Assembly: GCF_002775205.1 (NCBI RefSeq)
Contig: NC_036458.1
Location: forward strand, 1,518,560 to 1,582,559
DNA: 64,000 nucleotides
Source: Xiphophorus maculatus
Taxonomy: Eukaryota; Chordata; Actinopteri; Cyprinodontiformes; Poeciliidae
Direction of reading: 5' to 3'
Shown here one piece after another: positions 63,705 through 64,000 of this stretch (the stretch's first letter is position 1; each line of letters opens with the position of its first letter). Below the pieces are notes generated by a model. It saw nothing but the letters and a program-made list of their open reading frames with translations, searched no databases and was not told where the DNA came from. Position numbers and translations under genes: made by a program.

Positions 63705-64000
63705 CTGCCCCACACACAGGCACACAGAGGTGTGAAAAACAAACCAACACCACAGCTTTAACAAATGTTTCTGCTTGTTCTCAGAGAAACCTGCAAATAA
63801 AGTCAGTTTAAAGATAAACAGGAAGGTAAGGGAGAAGTTCACAAAGCTGTTCTCCTGACTGGACCACTGGAGATAAACTAAACAGCAGCAGACCCAAAAC
63901 TGATCTCCAGGAAAGGAGAAACAGAGCTGGGGTTCAATTTATTTATGATTACATAAAACATGATTCACTAAAAACTGTCGGTTAAGTTATTAAAAGTCAC
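63705..64000 (-). other. pigq: pigq intron, window end
   Basis: No further exon recognised before the end of the window. Confidence 0.5.

Overview
The window is vertebrate nuclear DNA from a ray-finned (teleost) fish. Genes are split by GT-AG introns, protein-coding exons occupy well under a tenth of the sequence, and the spaces are full of fish-type transposon relics and micro- or minisatellites. One gene belongs to the interferon-induced gig2 family, described from fish. The species cannot be named from the sequence alone.

Five protein-coding genes can be supported. (1) xylt1, xylosyltransferase 1, lies on the minus strand in eleven coding exons from 31371 down to 8506. Its splice phases join into an uninterrupted 917-residue Golgi enzyme that starts glycosaminoglycan chains. 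(2) A gig2-like gene with a PARP-type fold (CDS 35675-36160, plus strand) has a TATA box and an IRF/ISRE-like element before a short non-coding first exon. It is head-to-head with xylt1. (3) A 16-finger C2H2 zinc-finger gene lies on the minus strand with two coding exons, 43320-43125 and 40216-38295, giving 705 residues. (4) rab40c, an atypical Rab with a SOCS box, lies on the minus strand with six coding exons from 58547 to 46488, giving 279 residues. (5) The last three exons of pigq (63704 to 63219, minus strand) are present; the rest lies beyond base 64000. pigq and rab40c are also neighbours in mammals (human 16p13.3), and XYLT1 is on the same human chromosome.

Layout: 1-8505 is AT-rich 3' flank or possible long 3' UTR of xylt1 with transposon relics. 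8506-31371 is xylt1. 31372-34600 is intergenic, with an LTR-like segment. 34606-36252 is the gig2-like gene. 36253-38034 is intergenic, with a mariner-type MITE. 38057-43320 is the zinc-finger gene, whose intron holds an LTR split by a foldback element that itself carries a LINE fragment. 44275-58547 is rab40c with its 3' UTR. 58548-63218 is intergenic, with the CpG-richer probable rab40c promoter and Tc1 relics. 63219-63704 is the pigq tail.

The most notable non-coding structures are a minisatellite that has copied the 5' splice site of xylt1 exon 3, a perfect 30+6+30 CTG/CAG palindrome in xylt1 intron 8, a GGA repeat just upstream of the xylt1 start codon, the nested LTR/foldback/LINE assembly, and a 20-copy 35-bp array carrying YY1-like sites in rab40c intron 1. 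The genes do not form one pathway. I found no convincing new biological system, tRNA, rRNA or CRISPR array.
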